This document shows positions 15,124-23,562 of a stretch of 42,503 nucleotides of DNA, piece by piece; position 1 is the stretch's first letter; the number at the start of each line of letters is the position of its first letter. Both the position numbers and the translations under genes were made by a program. Source of the stretch: Prevotella sp. (GTDB lineage Bacteria; Bacteroidota; Bacteroidia; Bacteroidales; Bacteroidaceae); NCBI GenBank assembly GCA_024697645.1, contig JAILFH010000033.1:1-42503 (forward strand), given 5' to 3'. The notes below the pieces were generated by a model. That model was not told the DNA's origin, made no database searches, and worked only from the letters and a program-made list of their open reading frames with translations.

Positions 15124-15999
15124 TTAGAACTTGATGGTTCTTGTGGCCTTCGCCGACTTCTTGGTCGTTGTCGTTGCGGCAGAAGAGCCCGTGTAGTATT
15201 TCAGAGCCTCGGGGAGGAATTTCTTCTGAATGTTGCTGATACGAGTCTCATCGCTCGGGTGGTCACTCAGGAACTCTGCTGTGCCCGAACCCGTGCTTGC
15301 AGCCATACGCTGCCAGAAGGTTACTGCGACATTCGGGTCGTAGCCAGCCATAGCGGCGAAGATCAATCCCATACGGTCGGCTTCGGTCTCGTGATCGCGC
15401 GAATACTTCAGATTGCGGAACTGCAAGCCGTACTGAGCAATCACCTGTGCAATCGACTGAGTGTTGGTGCCCATTCCGAGTGCACCAGCAACGGCTGAAC
15501 CAATCTGCAGGCCATACTGCTGCTTGATCTGCTTCGACATCTGCTCGGCAGAGTGGTTGGCGACAGCGTGGGCAATCTCATGTCCAAGGACGACAGCCAG
15601 CGAGGCCTCGTCCTGGGTGACGGGCAAGAGGCCCTCATAGACAACAATCTTTCCACCAGGCATACAGAAGGCATTCACGCTCTGATCCTGCACCAGATTG
15701 AACTCCCATGCATAGTTGGAGAGTTCATTCGCATAGCCATTGTTGCTCAAATAGGTCTGCACCGCATTCGCCAGTTTCTGTCCGACGCGCTGCACCATAG
15801 CCGTGTTAGTAGCGTTGGTCGACTTCTTAGCCGACTGCATGTACTTTGAATACTCCTGAGAACTGAGCGACAACACTTCCTGGTCGCTAATCATCAGGCT
15901 CTGCTTACGTCCCGTCAGGGGAACGGTGCGTGTTGTGCCACAAGCCGAGAACAAGACGGCTGCCACAACTGCAATCACGTAATGTTTCAAATTCTTCAT
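15124..15999 (-). CDS. M48-family lipoprotein metalloprotease
   Basis: A 291-residue protein. The lipobox LFSAC puts the lipidated Cys at residue 20, so it should sit on a membrane facing the periplasm. The zinc site is HEIAH at residues 140-144, with the third ligand probably Glu206 in HETEAD. Such proteins (LoiP/YggG/BepA-like) degrade or mature envelope proteins. The long Ala/Gln/Gly-rich helix region between the two zinc motifs is normal. The Thr/Lys-rich C-terminus is probably disordered. It has a clear promoter and a terminator, so it is likely transcribed alone. Confidence 0.9.
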   Translation of the reverse strand: MKNLKHYVIAVVAAVLFSACGTTRTVPLTGRKQSLMISDQEVLSLSSQEYSKYMQSAKKSTNATNTAMVQRVGQKLANAVQTYLSNNGYANELSNYAWEFNLVQDQSVNAFCMPGGKIVVYEGLLPVTQDEASLAVVLGHEIAHAVANHSAEQMSKQIKQQYGLQIGSAVAGALGMGTNTQSIAQVIAQYGLQFRNLKYSRDHETEADRMGLIFAAMAGYDPNVAVTFWQRMAASTGSGTAEFLSDHPSDETRISNIQKKFLPEALKYYTGSSAATTTTKKSAKATRTIKF

Positions 16000-16036
16000 T
16001 GCTTTATACTGTTTTAGTTAAACTTTTCCTGCCCGA

Positions 16037-16067
16037 CAAAGATAGTTCAAATTTCCGAATTAACCAA
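16037..16067 (-). promoter_or_regulatory. Promoter of the M48 gene
   Basis: On the minus strand TTGG, 19 bases, then TATCTTTG. The -7 box lies 37 bases before the start codon. Confidence 0.65.
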
Positions 16068-16195
16068 CAAAATGTTCATTTTTTCAAACGAATTTTTGCA
16101 ATTTTCTTTCATGAACTCCATCGTGGGGATTAGTCTCGTCGCAGAAGAACGGACTGACTCCACTGACCAAGGTCGCTGTCTACGCGGTGAAATCG

Positions 16196-18355
16196 TCAGA
16201 TTCTGACCAGCGTGGAACCTGTCGTAGCACGCTCATGAGTGTCGACCTGAATGGCATATACACCTCGCTGCAAAGCCGAGAGATCGAGCAGATAGCGGTC
16301 AGAACCACTCTGGAAACTGCGGGAGAGAACGAGTTGACCTGAGGTCGAATAGACCCGAATCTGGAAATCATGCGTCATCACCTCATCGAAGCAGACCTCT
16401 ACCCTACCCTGACCTTTAGCAGAGAAGACTACAGAGGCGGGCTGATGCTGCGAAAGTCCCTCTATACCGTCGATTCCGAGAATATCGAGCAAACCACGAT
16501 AGACGTCAATCTGACCATAACCATAATAGTTGTTCGGATAGGTGAGCGACGAATCGTAGTGGCTGCTGGTGCGACGAATCACGTCCATCGCCTCCTCAGG
16601 CGTGAGCGTTGGCTTCGCCTGCAACCAAAGGGCAATGGCGCCACCGACAGCAGGTGTAGACATCGACGTGCCCGCATTGCTGTTCCAGGCGTAGGTGCGA
16701 CCATTGAAGTCGAAATGGGCAACGTCGGAAAGAATATCGCTCGCCGTAGGATTGTTCTCGAGGTAATAACTGCTATAGGAAGAGATGATGTTGGTTCCAG
16801 GCGCCATCACGTCGGGTTTGATGCGTCCGTCGTAGGTGGGACCAATCGACGAATAGTCGCTTCGGCGCCCATCGTTGCCCTGATCGAACTTGCGATAGTT
16901 GCCGAGATAGTTGGTGATACCCGTGCGATAGCCCGTAGCACCGACACAGATGACACACGGGGCGCTGGAGGGCGAATGAATGGTGCGGCCAGGAACCGCG
17001 TCGCAGAGTTCGGGGTCGAGTTCGTTGGTGACGAAACTGCCTGAACTGCGATAGACCTCAATGTCGGCCTCGCTGCCTACAAACTCCACCGAAACGGGCA
17101 AGTGTCCGCCCAACTGGCCAAGCACGCTCAACCTAACGTCGAAGCAGGTCTCGGAGGGAACGTAGCACGAGGGATAACCCGTGACGTCGAAATAATACAT
17201 GCGGTCATCAATCAGCATGGAATCGGCAAAGCAGGAATCCTCACGAAGAAGGACTTCGGAGGAGGGAATATCGATGACGAGAGGCGTTTCGTCGTAGACT
17301 TTCACACGCAAGGTGAAGTCGCGGTCGGCCTTTGCCGTGAAGTCCACATGGTCGACGGAGGTTTTCACGAACGTACCCGCTCGCTCTCGCCCAGGTTCCT
17401 TGTGGATGAAATTCACCACATTTCCGCTATTGCCCGCCGAAGCGACGAGGATTCGCCCAGGACCCACGAGGCTGTCTAGCATCTCGTAGTAGAGCACGTC
17501 GTAGCCATAAAAATCCTGCTCGGAACCCTCGCTGAACGAGATGACACAAGGCTTTCCGACCGATTCGGCATAGTCGAAGATGTACTTGAACCCGAGCGCA
17601 TCGGTGGCAAAGGTGTATTTGTAGTAATCGGCGGTGTCGATGAGGGCAATGTCCTCAGTTACCGCATTGGCTACCAGACAGATATCGCTTTCCCACGCCA
17701 TTCCCCGATAGGGGCTGTCGTAACCACTTCCAGCAGCAATTCCGAGCGTGTGGGTGCCGTGGGTCTGGAGTTTTCCGTCGTAGGAACAGCCCAGCGAGAG
17801 CAGTTCCTGCTCGCTGGTGTAGTCGCGCCCTACATAGAGTTGGCTGCCAATGGTATCGGGCGAAATCTGATCCCACAGGCTGCTAATGCGGTAGTTGGTG
17901 GCCGTAGCGTCGTAGAAATTCGGATGAGTCAGGTCGAAACCAATGTCCATAATGCCCATCACGACCCCATCGCCCGTGAACGCCTGAGGCAGGGCCGTTC
18001 CCTCATAGACAGGAAGGGCGTTGAGATGAACCGCCATCGAATCCATCAGAATGTGATGACCGCGATGGGCCTCGATGCGCTTGACGGCCTTCTCCTGCGA
18101 CAAGGAACTTAGGCGACTCGTGGGAATGCTGGCAATGTAGATATTGCCGCAACGGGCGAGTTCGCGGCAGCCATTCTCCCTCAGGATGCGGTCGGCGTCG
18201 GAAGTGATGCGGACAAAGGCACACACCTCCTGCTGCGCCTTCGCTGCCGTCATCTGGCGGAGCATCGGCGACATCTTATGGTATCGTGGGCGTTGTGCCG
18301 AGAGGGTCAGAGAGACCAGCAACAGCACAAAAAAAGAGAGTGTCAGACGTTTCAT
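16196..18355 (-). CDS. Secreted subtilisin-like protease with T9SS-type C-terminal domain
   Basis: A 719-residue S8 peptidase. A signal peptide (residues 1-20) is followed by a propeptide region. The catalytic triad is Asp137 (GIMDIGFD), His199 (HGTHTLG) and Ser564 (GTSMSTPAVGG); the oxyanion Asn is in ASAGNSGN. A beta-rich insert of about 150 residues lies between His and Ser. The last 75 residues (IRVYSTSGQLV, then LQRGVYAIQVDTHE) resemble the type A sorting domain used by the type IX secretion system, so the enzyme is probably surface-exposed or released. Whether this organism has T9SS cannot be seen here. A TTACTTTG box with a TTTG 20 bases before it lies just upstream. A 29-codon small ORF sits about 93 bases before the start. 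Confidence 0.85.
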   Translation of the reverse strand: MKRLTLSFFVLLLVSLTLSAQRPRYHKMSPMLRQMTAAKAQQEVCAFVRITSDADRILRENGCRELARCGNIYIASIPTSRLSSLSQEKAVKRIEAHRGHHILMDSMAVHLNALPVYEGTALPQAFTGDGVVMGIMDIGFDLTHPNFYDATATNYRISSLWDQISPDTIGSQLYVGRDYTSEQELLSLGCSYDGKLQTHGTHTLGIAAGSGYDSPYRGMAWESDICLVANAVTEDIALIDTADYYKYTFATDALGFKYIFDYAESVGKPCVISFSEGSEQDFYGYDVLYYEMLDSLVGPGRILVASAGNSGNVVNFIHKEPGRERAGTFVKTSVDHVDFTAKADRDFTLRVKVYDETPLVIDIPSSEVLLREDSCFADSMLIDDRMYYFDVTGYPSCYVPSETCFDVRLSVLGQLGGHLPVSVEFVGSEADIEVYRSSGSFVTNELDPELCDAVPGRTIHSPSSAPCVICVGATGYRTGITNYLGNYRKFDQGNDGRRSDYSSIGPTYDGRIKPDVMAPGTNIISSYSSYYLENNPTASDILSDVAHFDFNGRTYAWNSNAGTSMSTPAVGGAIALWLQAKPTLTPEEAMDVIRRTSSHYDSSLTYPNNYYGYGQIDVYRGLLDILGIDGIEGLSQHQPASVVFSAKGQGRVEVCFDEVMTHDFQIRVYSTSGQLVLSRSFQSGSDRYLLDLSALQRGVYAIQVDTHERATTGSTLVRI

Positions 18356-18448
18356 GCTACAAAGTAAGCAAAAAAATCTGACACTCCCAAATATCGGGCG
18401 ACAAAATCTTCGATTTGCCGTTAATGTTCAATTATCTATTTTCTATAC

Positions 18449-18538
18449 CTATTTCAGATTCAGAGGAATCATACCTGTCGGAGTCATCAGGGCGTTGCCC
18501 ATGAGTGCTTCCTTAATCATATTTCTAAACTTTTTCAT
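18449..18538 (-). CDS. Possible 29-residue small ORF
   Basis: A 30-codon frame that starts MKKFRNMIKEAL and ends GMIPLNLK. AGGA lies six bases before the ATG, an unusually good ribosome site for this genome. The peptide has a basic start and an amphipathic middle and no cleavable signal peptide. It lies 53 bases after the small exported protein gene and 93 bases before the subtilase gene, all on one strand. It could be a peptide of its own, a leader that controls the protease gene, or chance. No homologue is known to me. Confidence 0.4.
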   Translation of the reverse strand: MKKFRNMIKEALMGNALMTPTGMIPLNLK

Positions 18539-18591
18539 AATTCCTGTTTCTTTTACAATTTAAACTGTTTCAAAATGTTTATAACTACTTC

Positions 18592-18951
18592 TTAGCGAAG
18601 TCCACGATTCACGAGAGTGACGTTGAGCAACTGCTGATACTTGCGATACTGACGATGGTCGAGTACGGCGTGCATGTAGCGCAGATCCTTCAGAATGGCC
18701 TTATCAAGCAGTTTCTTTTGCTCGTCCTTCGATGCGCGAGCAGCCACCATCATGTCCTCACAGAACTGGTTGTGGATCATCTCTACTGCGTCCATCTGGT
18801 CGAAATCAAGACCGAGACACATTGCCAGTTTACGATGATTGACTGTCATGTCGTAGGCCTTCACCTCATTTGTCATGTTACTTTTCTCTCCATCTGCAAA
18901 TGCAAGAGTCATGCTCAGCATTGCAACAATTGTCAAAACAATCTTCTTCAT
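18592..18951 (-). CDS. Small exported protein of unknown function
   Basis: A 119-residue protein. The start chosen at MKKIVLTIV gives a normal signal peptide that ends LAFAD; an upstream in-frame ATG adds only nine mostly basic residues. The mature part is helical and charged (FDQMDAVEMIHNQF, later LDHRQYRKYQQLLN), with the pattern of small periplasmic helical proteins such as the CpxP/Spy group. That similarity is only of character, not of motif. It heads a likely unit with the small ORF and perhaps the subtilase. A promoter lies at 19079-19110, which leaves a leader of about 120 bases. Confidence 0.7.
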   Translation of the reverse strand: MKKIVLTIVAMLSMTLAFADGEKSNMTNEVKAYDMTVNHRKLAMCLGLDFDQMDAVEMIHNQFCEDMMVAARASKDEQKKLLDKAILKDLRYMHAVLDHRQYRKYQQLLNVTLVNRGLR

Positions 18952-19078
18952 AATCTTTTTACCTTTCTTTTTCCCCATATTGGCCGAACTGAATCGACCG
19001 GGGCATCTTTAATTTGCGAACCTCACGGCCCTGTGTTTACTAATTGTGTTTGTTATCCCTAATTGTCTTTTGACGGTG

Positions 19079-19110
19079 CAAAGGTAAATCGTTTTGTCGA
19101 ATCTCACAAT
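19079..19110 (-). promoter_or_regulatory. Promoter of the small exported protein gene
   Basis: On the minus strand ATTG, 20 bases, then TACCTTTG. The expected transcript would have a leader of roughly 120 bases before the chosen start. Confidence 0.6.
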
Positions 19111-19181
19111 AGTTTTTGCCTACTGTGTGCGCAAACAGCCACTTTTCTTGACTCAAATCAAAATATCTCCCAAGTTTTTAT

Positions 19182-19189
19182 TATCTTTG
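19182..19189 (+). promoter_or_regulatory. -7 box of the SlyD-like gene
   Basis: TATCTTTG, a perfect -7 match, 57 bases before the start codon. No good -33 box is seen at 19-20 bases upstream. This box and the one at 19079-19086 form a divergent promoter region. Confidence 0.6.
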
Positions 19190-19246
19190 CAAACTGAAAG
19201 CAAAACATCGTAAAAAAGTAACAATTATCACTATACATTATATATA

Positions 19247-19855
19247 ATGGAGAAGAAAGAAAACAAGCACATAGAAGTGGCCTACGACCTCTTCACGATA
19301 GACGAAAGCGGCCGACATCTCGTTGAGAAAGCCCCTGAGGACAAGCCTTTTGTGTTCGTCAGCGGATTCGGCATTGCACTCGAAGGTTTCGAGGAGGCAT
19401 TGGTTTCGCTGCAGAAGGGCGAAGAGTTCAATTTCACCCTCGCTCCCGAACAGGCCTACGGTGAATTCTACGACGAACGCGTAGTGGAACTCGATAGAGA
19501 GATCTTCAGTATCGACGGCCGATTCGACCATGAGCGCATCTATATCGACGCTATCGTACCACTTCAGAACGAAGACGGCGACCGCTTCATGGGACGCGTT
19601 ATCGACATTCGCGACAACTCGGTGGTCATCGACCTGAATCATCCGCTTGCAGGCAAGTCGCTTAACTTCGTAGGTAAAATCGTTGAATCGCAGGAAGCCA
19701 GAGAAGAGGAAATCCAGCAACTCATCCGTCAACTCACGGGTCAGAGCTGCGGAGGATGCGGCGGTTGCGGCGACGGCGAAGAAGGCTGTGGAGGCTGCGG
19801 TAAAGAGGAAGGCGGATGCGGTAACCAAGAAGGTGGCTGCTGCAAGAAAGGATAA
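19247..19855 (+). CDS. slyD: SlyD-like FKBP peptidyl-prolyl isomerase with Cys-rich tail
   Basis: A 202-residue FKBP-type peptidyl-prolyl cis-trans isomerase of the SlyD kind. The FKBP fold is split by an insert-in-flap domain (about residues 75-130), which gives chaperone activity in SlyD. The family signature LEGFEEALVSLQKGEEFNFT is seen, as is the PEQAYGE motif at the edge of the insert. The C-terminal 35 residues are made of Gly and Cys with acidic spacers (CGGCGG, GCGGCGK, GGCCKK): eight Cys and no His. The Escherichia coli SlyD tail is rich in His as well as Cys and binds nickel. This all-Cys version suggests a thiolate site for a soft metal. It is cytoplasmic and probably transcribed alone. 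Confidence 0.85.
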   Translation: MEKKENKHIEVAYDLFTIDESGRHLVEKAPEDKPFVFVSGFGIALEGFEEALVSLQKGEEFNFTLAPEQAYGEFYDERVVELDREIFSIDGRFDHERIYIDAIVPLQNEDGDRFMGRVIDIRDNSVVIDLNHPLAGKSLNFVGKIVESQEAREEEIQQLIRQLTGQSCGGCGGCGDGEEGCGGCGKEEGGCGNQEGGCCKKG

Positions 19856-19859
19856 GGAA

Positions 19860-20145
19860 GGAGCCTCTCCCCCGACCCCTCCCCTCAGGGAGGGGAGAAG
19901 ACTCACCCCCCTGCCCCTCTCTATAAGCGAGGGGAGTAAATAGCAACAGACAGGCTCGAAACTTGGAACTCGAAACTTGGATGCGGAACCTGAAAGACTA
20001 ATGTCTGAACTCCCGAACTTCCGAACTCCTGAACTTCCAGACTCTTCAACTCCCGAACTCTTGAACTGCGACGTATGTCGCGTTGAACAGCCCGAAGGGC
20101 GCTTGAACTAGGGCGAAGGCCGTTGAACTGCGCGAAGCGCCATCG
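19860..20145 (+). repeat. Composite G-rich plus mini-hairpin repeat, site 3
   Basis: In order: CCCTCCC-CTCA-GGGAGGG hairpin, CCCCTC/GAGGGG hairpin with GAGTAAATAGCAAC, CTCGAAACTTGGAACT units, AGAC-TAAT-GTCT, and six or so 8-bp units of the type CGAACTCC. Then come four mini-hairpins joined by TTGAAC linkers: GCGAC-GTAT-GTCGC (20068-20081), GCCC-GAA-GGGC (20090-20100), GGC-GAAG-GCC (20112-20121) and GCGC-GAA-GCGC (20130-20140). It fills the gap of 335 bp between the SlyD-like gene and aroC, in which no gene is seen. Confidence 0.75.
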
Positions 20146-20190
20146 CCCCCTAATATCAATCATTTACGAAATAATCATCAGGAAATAACA

Positions 20191-21285
20191 ATGCGCAACA
20201 CTTTCGGTGAAATATTCACGCTCACTTCCTTTGGCGAGAGTCATGGGGAAGCCATCGGTGGCATTGTCGATGGAATGCCTGCGGGTATTCCCATCGATAT
20301 GGACTTCATTCAGAGCGAACTCAATAGGCGCCGTCCAGGACAAAGTCACATCACCACCAGTCGCAACGAAGCTGATCAGGTGGAACTGCTCAGTGGAGTC
20401 TTCGAAGGAGTTTCCACAGGCTGTCCTATCGGGTTCATCGTGCGCAACACGAATCAGAAGTCGAAAGACTATGAGGAGATGCGCCATCTGTTCCGCCCGT
20501 CGCATGCCGACTACACCTATTATATAAAATATGGTGTAAGAGACCATCGTGGCGGAGGACGTTCATCGGCCCGCATCACGATTGCAAGAGTGGTGGCTGG
20601 CGCGCTGGCGAAACTCGTGTTGCGCCAGATGGGCATCAATATTCAGGCCTATACGTCGCAAGTGGGCAATATTGCGCTCGACACCGACTACACTCGCTAC
20701 GACCTCAGCAAGACAGAAAGCAACCCCGTGCGCTGTCCAGACGAGCAGAAGGCTGCCGATATGGAGAAACTCATTGCCGAGGTGAAGGCAGAAGGCGACA
20801 CGATTGGCGGTATTGTGACCTGTGTGGTGAAAGGCTGTCCTGCGGGAGTCGGTGAGCCCGAGTTCGACAAACTTCACGCCCGTCTGGGTTTTGCAATGCT
20901 CAGCATCAATGCGGCCAAGGGCTTTGAATACGGTATGGGCTTTGCGGGTGTGACTGAACGTGGAAGTCAGCAGAATGATCATTTTGCCGCTGGCGAGCCC
21001 AACGAGCAGATGTCCCGCCCCATCACGACCCAAACTAATCACAGTGGCGGCATTCAGGGTGGCATCAGCAACGGACAAGACATTTTCTTCCGCGTGGCGT
21101 TCAAGCCTGTAGCAACAATCCTGAAGCCACAAGACACTGTGGATGATGGCGGAAACAACACAACAATTGATGCTCGCGGACGTCATGATCCTTGCGTTGT
21201 ACCCAGAGCCGTACCTATTGTTGAAGCGATGACGGCAATGGTGATTCTTGACCAATATCTGCTTTTTAAGGCTACAAAAAAGTAA
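20191..21285 (+). CDS. aroC: Chorismate synthase
   Basis: A 364-residue enzyme that turns 5-enolpyruvylshikimate-3-phosphate into chorismate, the last step of the shikimate pathway, using reduced FMN without net redox change. The family signatures are [18 protein letters not shown] at the N-terminus, [20 protein letters not shown] in the middle, and the conserved [13 protein letters not shown] near residue 290. The length is normal. No other aro gene is nearby, and the repeat block in front of it separates it from the SlyD-like gene, so its promoter is not clear. The start ATG at 20191 gives the usual N-terminal MRNTFG. Confidence 0.97.
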   Translation: MRNTFGEIFTLTSFGESHGEAIGGIVDGMPAGIPIDMDFIQSELNRRRPGQSHITTSRNEADQVELLSGVFEGVSTGCPIGFIVRNTNQKSKDYEEMRHLFRPSHADYTYYIKYGVRDHRGGGRSSARITIARVVAGALAKLVLRQMGINIQAYTSQVGNIALDTDYTRYDLSKTESNPVRCPDEQKAADMEKLIAEVKAEGDTIGGIVTCVVKGCPAGVGEPEFDKLHARLGFAMLSINAAKGFEYGMGFAGVTERGSQQNDHFAAGEPNEQMSRPITTQTNHSGGIQGGISNGQDIFFRVAFKPVATILKPQDTVDDGGNNTTIDARGRHDPCVVPRAVPIVEAMTAMVILDQYLLFKATKK

Positions 21286-21345
21286 AGAAAAAGGCCTTTA
21301 AACAAATATTAACATTTAAAATCGACGATTATCACAAGAAAATAT

Positions 21346-21460
21346 TAATTTTGCAAAGTTAATGTATGGGGTTGCGAAATTCCGTCATTAATTTAGTTAA
21401 GTCTAGTTTAGTTTTTGTGTTGGTTGAGGGCTGTCATTTGACAGCCCTCAAATTTATTCT
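21346..21460 (+). ncRNA. Candidate small RNA or aroC 3' unit
   Basis: TAATTTTG at 21346-21353 fits the -7 box. About 70 bases later TTGAGGGCTGTCA pairs perfectly with TGACAGCCCTCAA (21424-21451), followed by AATTTATTCT. The stretch between has no open frame over nine codons. A transcript of about 90-100 bases is possible. The hairpin could instead be the aroC terminator with the box being chance; the -33 box is not clear. Confidence 0.4.
21424..21460 (+). terminator. Strong hairpin terminator
   Basis: A 12-13 pair perfect stem with a tiny loop (TTGAGGGCTGTCA with TGACAGCCCTCAA), followed by a T-rich tail on the plus strand. It is the only good terminator after aroC. Confidence 0.7.
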
Positions 21461-21584
21461 GTAAGGTCATCAAGCAAAAAAATGGGGGTAAATTGACCTC
21501 ATGATGCTAAAAGAAGATTATAGCCCCCTCCCCTACTCATAAAAACGAGATTAGCCATAAAGAACTGTTTGTCACCAAAGTATT

Positions 21585-21730
21585 CCATAAGAGAAATATC
21601 AGAGAGCACGAGTATTAAGACGTGAATGCGCGAGAGGAAAAACATCAGAAAGCAATAACATTAAAACGCGAATTAACTATAGGAATAACATCAGAAGACA
21701 AGACATTGGAACTTGAATAGGCCATAGAAA
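21585..21730 (+). repeat. Three degenerate 46-bp tandem units
   Basis: The landmark ATCAGA recurs at 21598, 21644 and 21690, exactly 46 bases apart, preceded by GAGGAAAAA-like and followed by ACATTAAAACGCGAAT-like stretches. No coding potential is seen. Confidence 0.6.
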
Positions 21731-21781
21731 ATTCTTTGAAGAGTCTCCTATTTAGAAATGCTCAAAAGCACAAATAAAGAA

Positions 21782-21819
21782 GTTCTGGCTCATGAAAGAG
21801 TTCTCTCACGAGCCAGAAC
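21782..21819 (-). terminator. Likely terminator of the fumarase gene
   Basis: GTTCTGGCTC pairs perfectly with GAGCCAGAAC around an 18-base loop. On the minus strand it lies 70 bases beyond the stop codon and is followed by TTCTTTATTTG. Confidence 0.7.
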
Positions 21820-21889
21820 AAGTTGTATTGAAGCTTCGGGAAGCCTTTCGCTATCGGAGAAAGACCGCCCGACTACGTTTCATAGAATA

Positions 21890-23542
21890 CTACTTCTTGC
21901 ACTGAGGGCACCAAGGCTTCAGTTGCTGGAAGAAATCGTTGCCCTTGTCGTCGACGAGGATGAAAGCGGGGAAGTCCTCAACGGTGATCTTCCAGATAGC
22001 CTCCATACCCAACTCGGGATACTCGACGCACTCAATTGACTTGATGGACGACTGCGAAAGCACTGCAGCAACGCCACCAATCGTGCCCAGATAGAAGCCA
22101 GCATGCTTCTTGCAGGCATCGGTTACCACCTGCGAACGATTGCCCTTGGCTATCATCACGAGGCTTGCACCATGATCCTGGAACTCATCGACATAAGGAT
22201 CCATACGGTTGGCTGTGGTCGGACCCATCGAACCGCAAGGATAGCCCTCTGGCGTCTTAGCAGGACCAGCATAAAGAATGGGATGATCCTTGAAGTAAGC
22301 GGGCATTTCCTCACCAGCATCGAGACGAGCCTTCAACTTGGCGTGAGCAATGTCACGAGCCACGATGATTGTTCCCTTCAGGTTCACACGAGTCGAGACG
22401 GGATACTTCGTGAGTTCAGCACGAACGGCGTCGATACCCTTATCGAGGTCGATGACAATCTGATTGCCACCTTCGCCAGCCTGAGCAAACTCAGCGGGAA
22501 TCAGTTCGGCAGGATTTTCGTCCATCTTCTCAAGCCAGATACCATCGGCATTGATCTTTGCCTTGATATTGCGGTCGGCAGAGCAGGAAACACCCATACC
22601 AATCGGGCAAGAAGCACCGTGACGAGGCAGACGAACCACACGGATGTCGTGAGCCAGATGCTTACCACCAAACTGAGCACCAAGACCAATCTTATGAGCC
22701 TCTTCGAGCAGTTTGTTCTCGAGGTCGATATCGCGGAAAGCACGACCCGTCTCATCACCAGTTGTGGGCAGATTGTCGTAATACTTAATCGAAGCGAGTT
22801 TCACGGTGAGCAGATTCTTCTCAGCCGAAGTACCACCAATGACGAATGCAATATGGTAAGGCGGGCAAGCAGCCGTACCGAGCGATTTCATCTTCTCAAC
22901 GAGGAACGGCAGCAGTGTGCCTTCGTTCTGAATCGTGGCCTTTGTCATCGGATAGAAATAGGTCTTGTTGGCAGAGCCACCGCCCTTCGCTACCATCACG
23001 AAGCGATACTCAGCGCCCTCGCAAGCCTCTATGTCGATCTGAGCAGGGAGATTGCAGCGAGTGTTCACCTCGTCGTACATGTTCAGCGGAGCGTTCTGCG
23101 AATAGCGGAGATTGTCCTGAGTAAAGGTGTTGTAGACACCCAGCGAGAGGGCTTCCTCATCCTCGAAGCCAGTCCACACCTGCTGACCCTTCTCACCATG
23201 AATGATAGCAGTACCCGTGTCCTGACAGAAAGGCAGAATGCCCTTGGCTGCAGTCTCCGCATTGCGCAGGAACTGCAGAGCGACATACTTATCGTTCTCA
23301 GAGGCCTCCTCGTCGCTGAGGATTGCAGCCACCTGCAGATTGTGCTCGCGGCGAAGCATGAACTCCACATCGTGGAAAGCCTGCTGAGCAAGCAGGGTGA
23401 GCGCCTCAGGCGAAACCTTCACGATGGGCTTGCCCTCAAATTCACTGACTGTTACACCCTCCTTCGACAGAAGGCGATACTCTGTTTTGTCTTCTCCGAG
23501 TTGAAACATCGGAGCGTACTTAAATTCAGGTTTGTTAGCCAT
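21890..23542 (-). CDS. fumA: Class I fumarate hydratase (iron-sulfur)
   Basis: A 550-residue single-chain fumarase that interconverts fumarate and malate with an oxygen-sensitive 4Fe-4S cluster. The likely cluster ligands are Cys106 (FCQDTGT), Cys226 (ACPPYH) and Cys320 (VSCSADR), which line up within one or two residues with those of Escherichia coli FumA. N-terminal alpha and C-terminal beta domains are fused, as in FumA/FumB. In Bacteroidales it serves the reductive branch from oxaloacetate to succinate and propionate. Its start lies 20 bases after the M16 peptidase gene in the same direction, so the two are probably on one transcript. A hairpin terminator follows. Confidence 0.95.
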   Translation of the reverse strand: MANKPEFKYAPMFQLGEDKTEYRLLSKEGVTVSEFEGKPIVKVSPEALTLLAQQAFHDVEFMLRREHNLQVAAILSDEEASENDKYVALQFLRNAETAAKGILPFCQDTGTAIIHGEKGQQVWTGFEDEEALSLGVYNTFTQDNLRYSQNAPLNMYDEVNTRCNLPAQIDIEACEGAEYRFVMVAKGGGSANKTYFYPMTKATIQNEGTLLPFLVEKMKSLGTAACPPYHIAFVIGGTSAEKNLLTVKLASIKYYDNLPTTGDETGRAFRDIDLENKLLEEAHKIGLGAQFGGKHLAHDIRVVRLPRHGASCPIGMGVSCSADRNIKAKINADGIWLEKMDENPAELIPAEFAQAGEGGNQIVIDLDKGIDAVRAELTKYPVSTRVNLKGTIIVARDIAHAKLKARLDAGEEMPAYFKDHPILYAGPAKTPEGYPCGSMGPTTANRMDPYVDEFQDHGASLVMIAKGNRSQVVTDACKKHAGFYLGTIGGVAAVLSQSSIKSIECVEYPELGMEAIWKITVEDFPAFILVDDKGNDFFQQLKPWCPQCKK

Positions 23543-23562
23543 AATGTTTTACTGTATGATTA

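Larger units (their letters stand above)
21286..21889. other. Gene-free gap with an RNA-like unit and a 46-bp repeat
   Basis: No coding gene is supported. Directly after aroC comes a -7 box and a strong hairpin (21346-21460), which could delimit a small RNA. From about 21585 to 21725 three degenerate 46-bp units follow. The hairpin at 21782-21819 is the likely terminator of the fumarase gene. A short plus-strand frame near 21758 overlaps the fumarase gene and has no domain. Confidence 0.7.

Noticed and set aside
21758..22039. Short plus-strand gene before fumarase
   Set aside because: It starts in the fumarase terminator region and continues antisense inside the fumarase gene; no domain.
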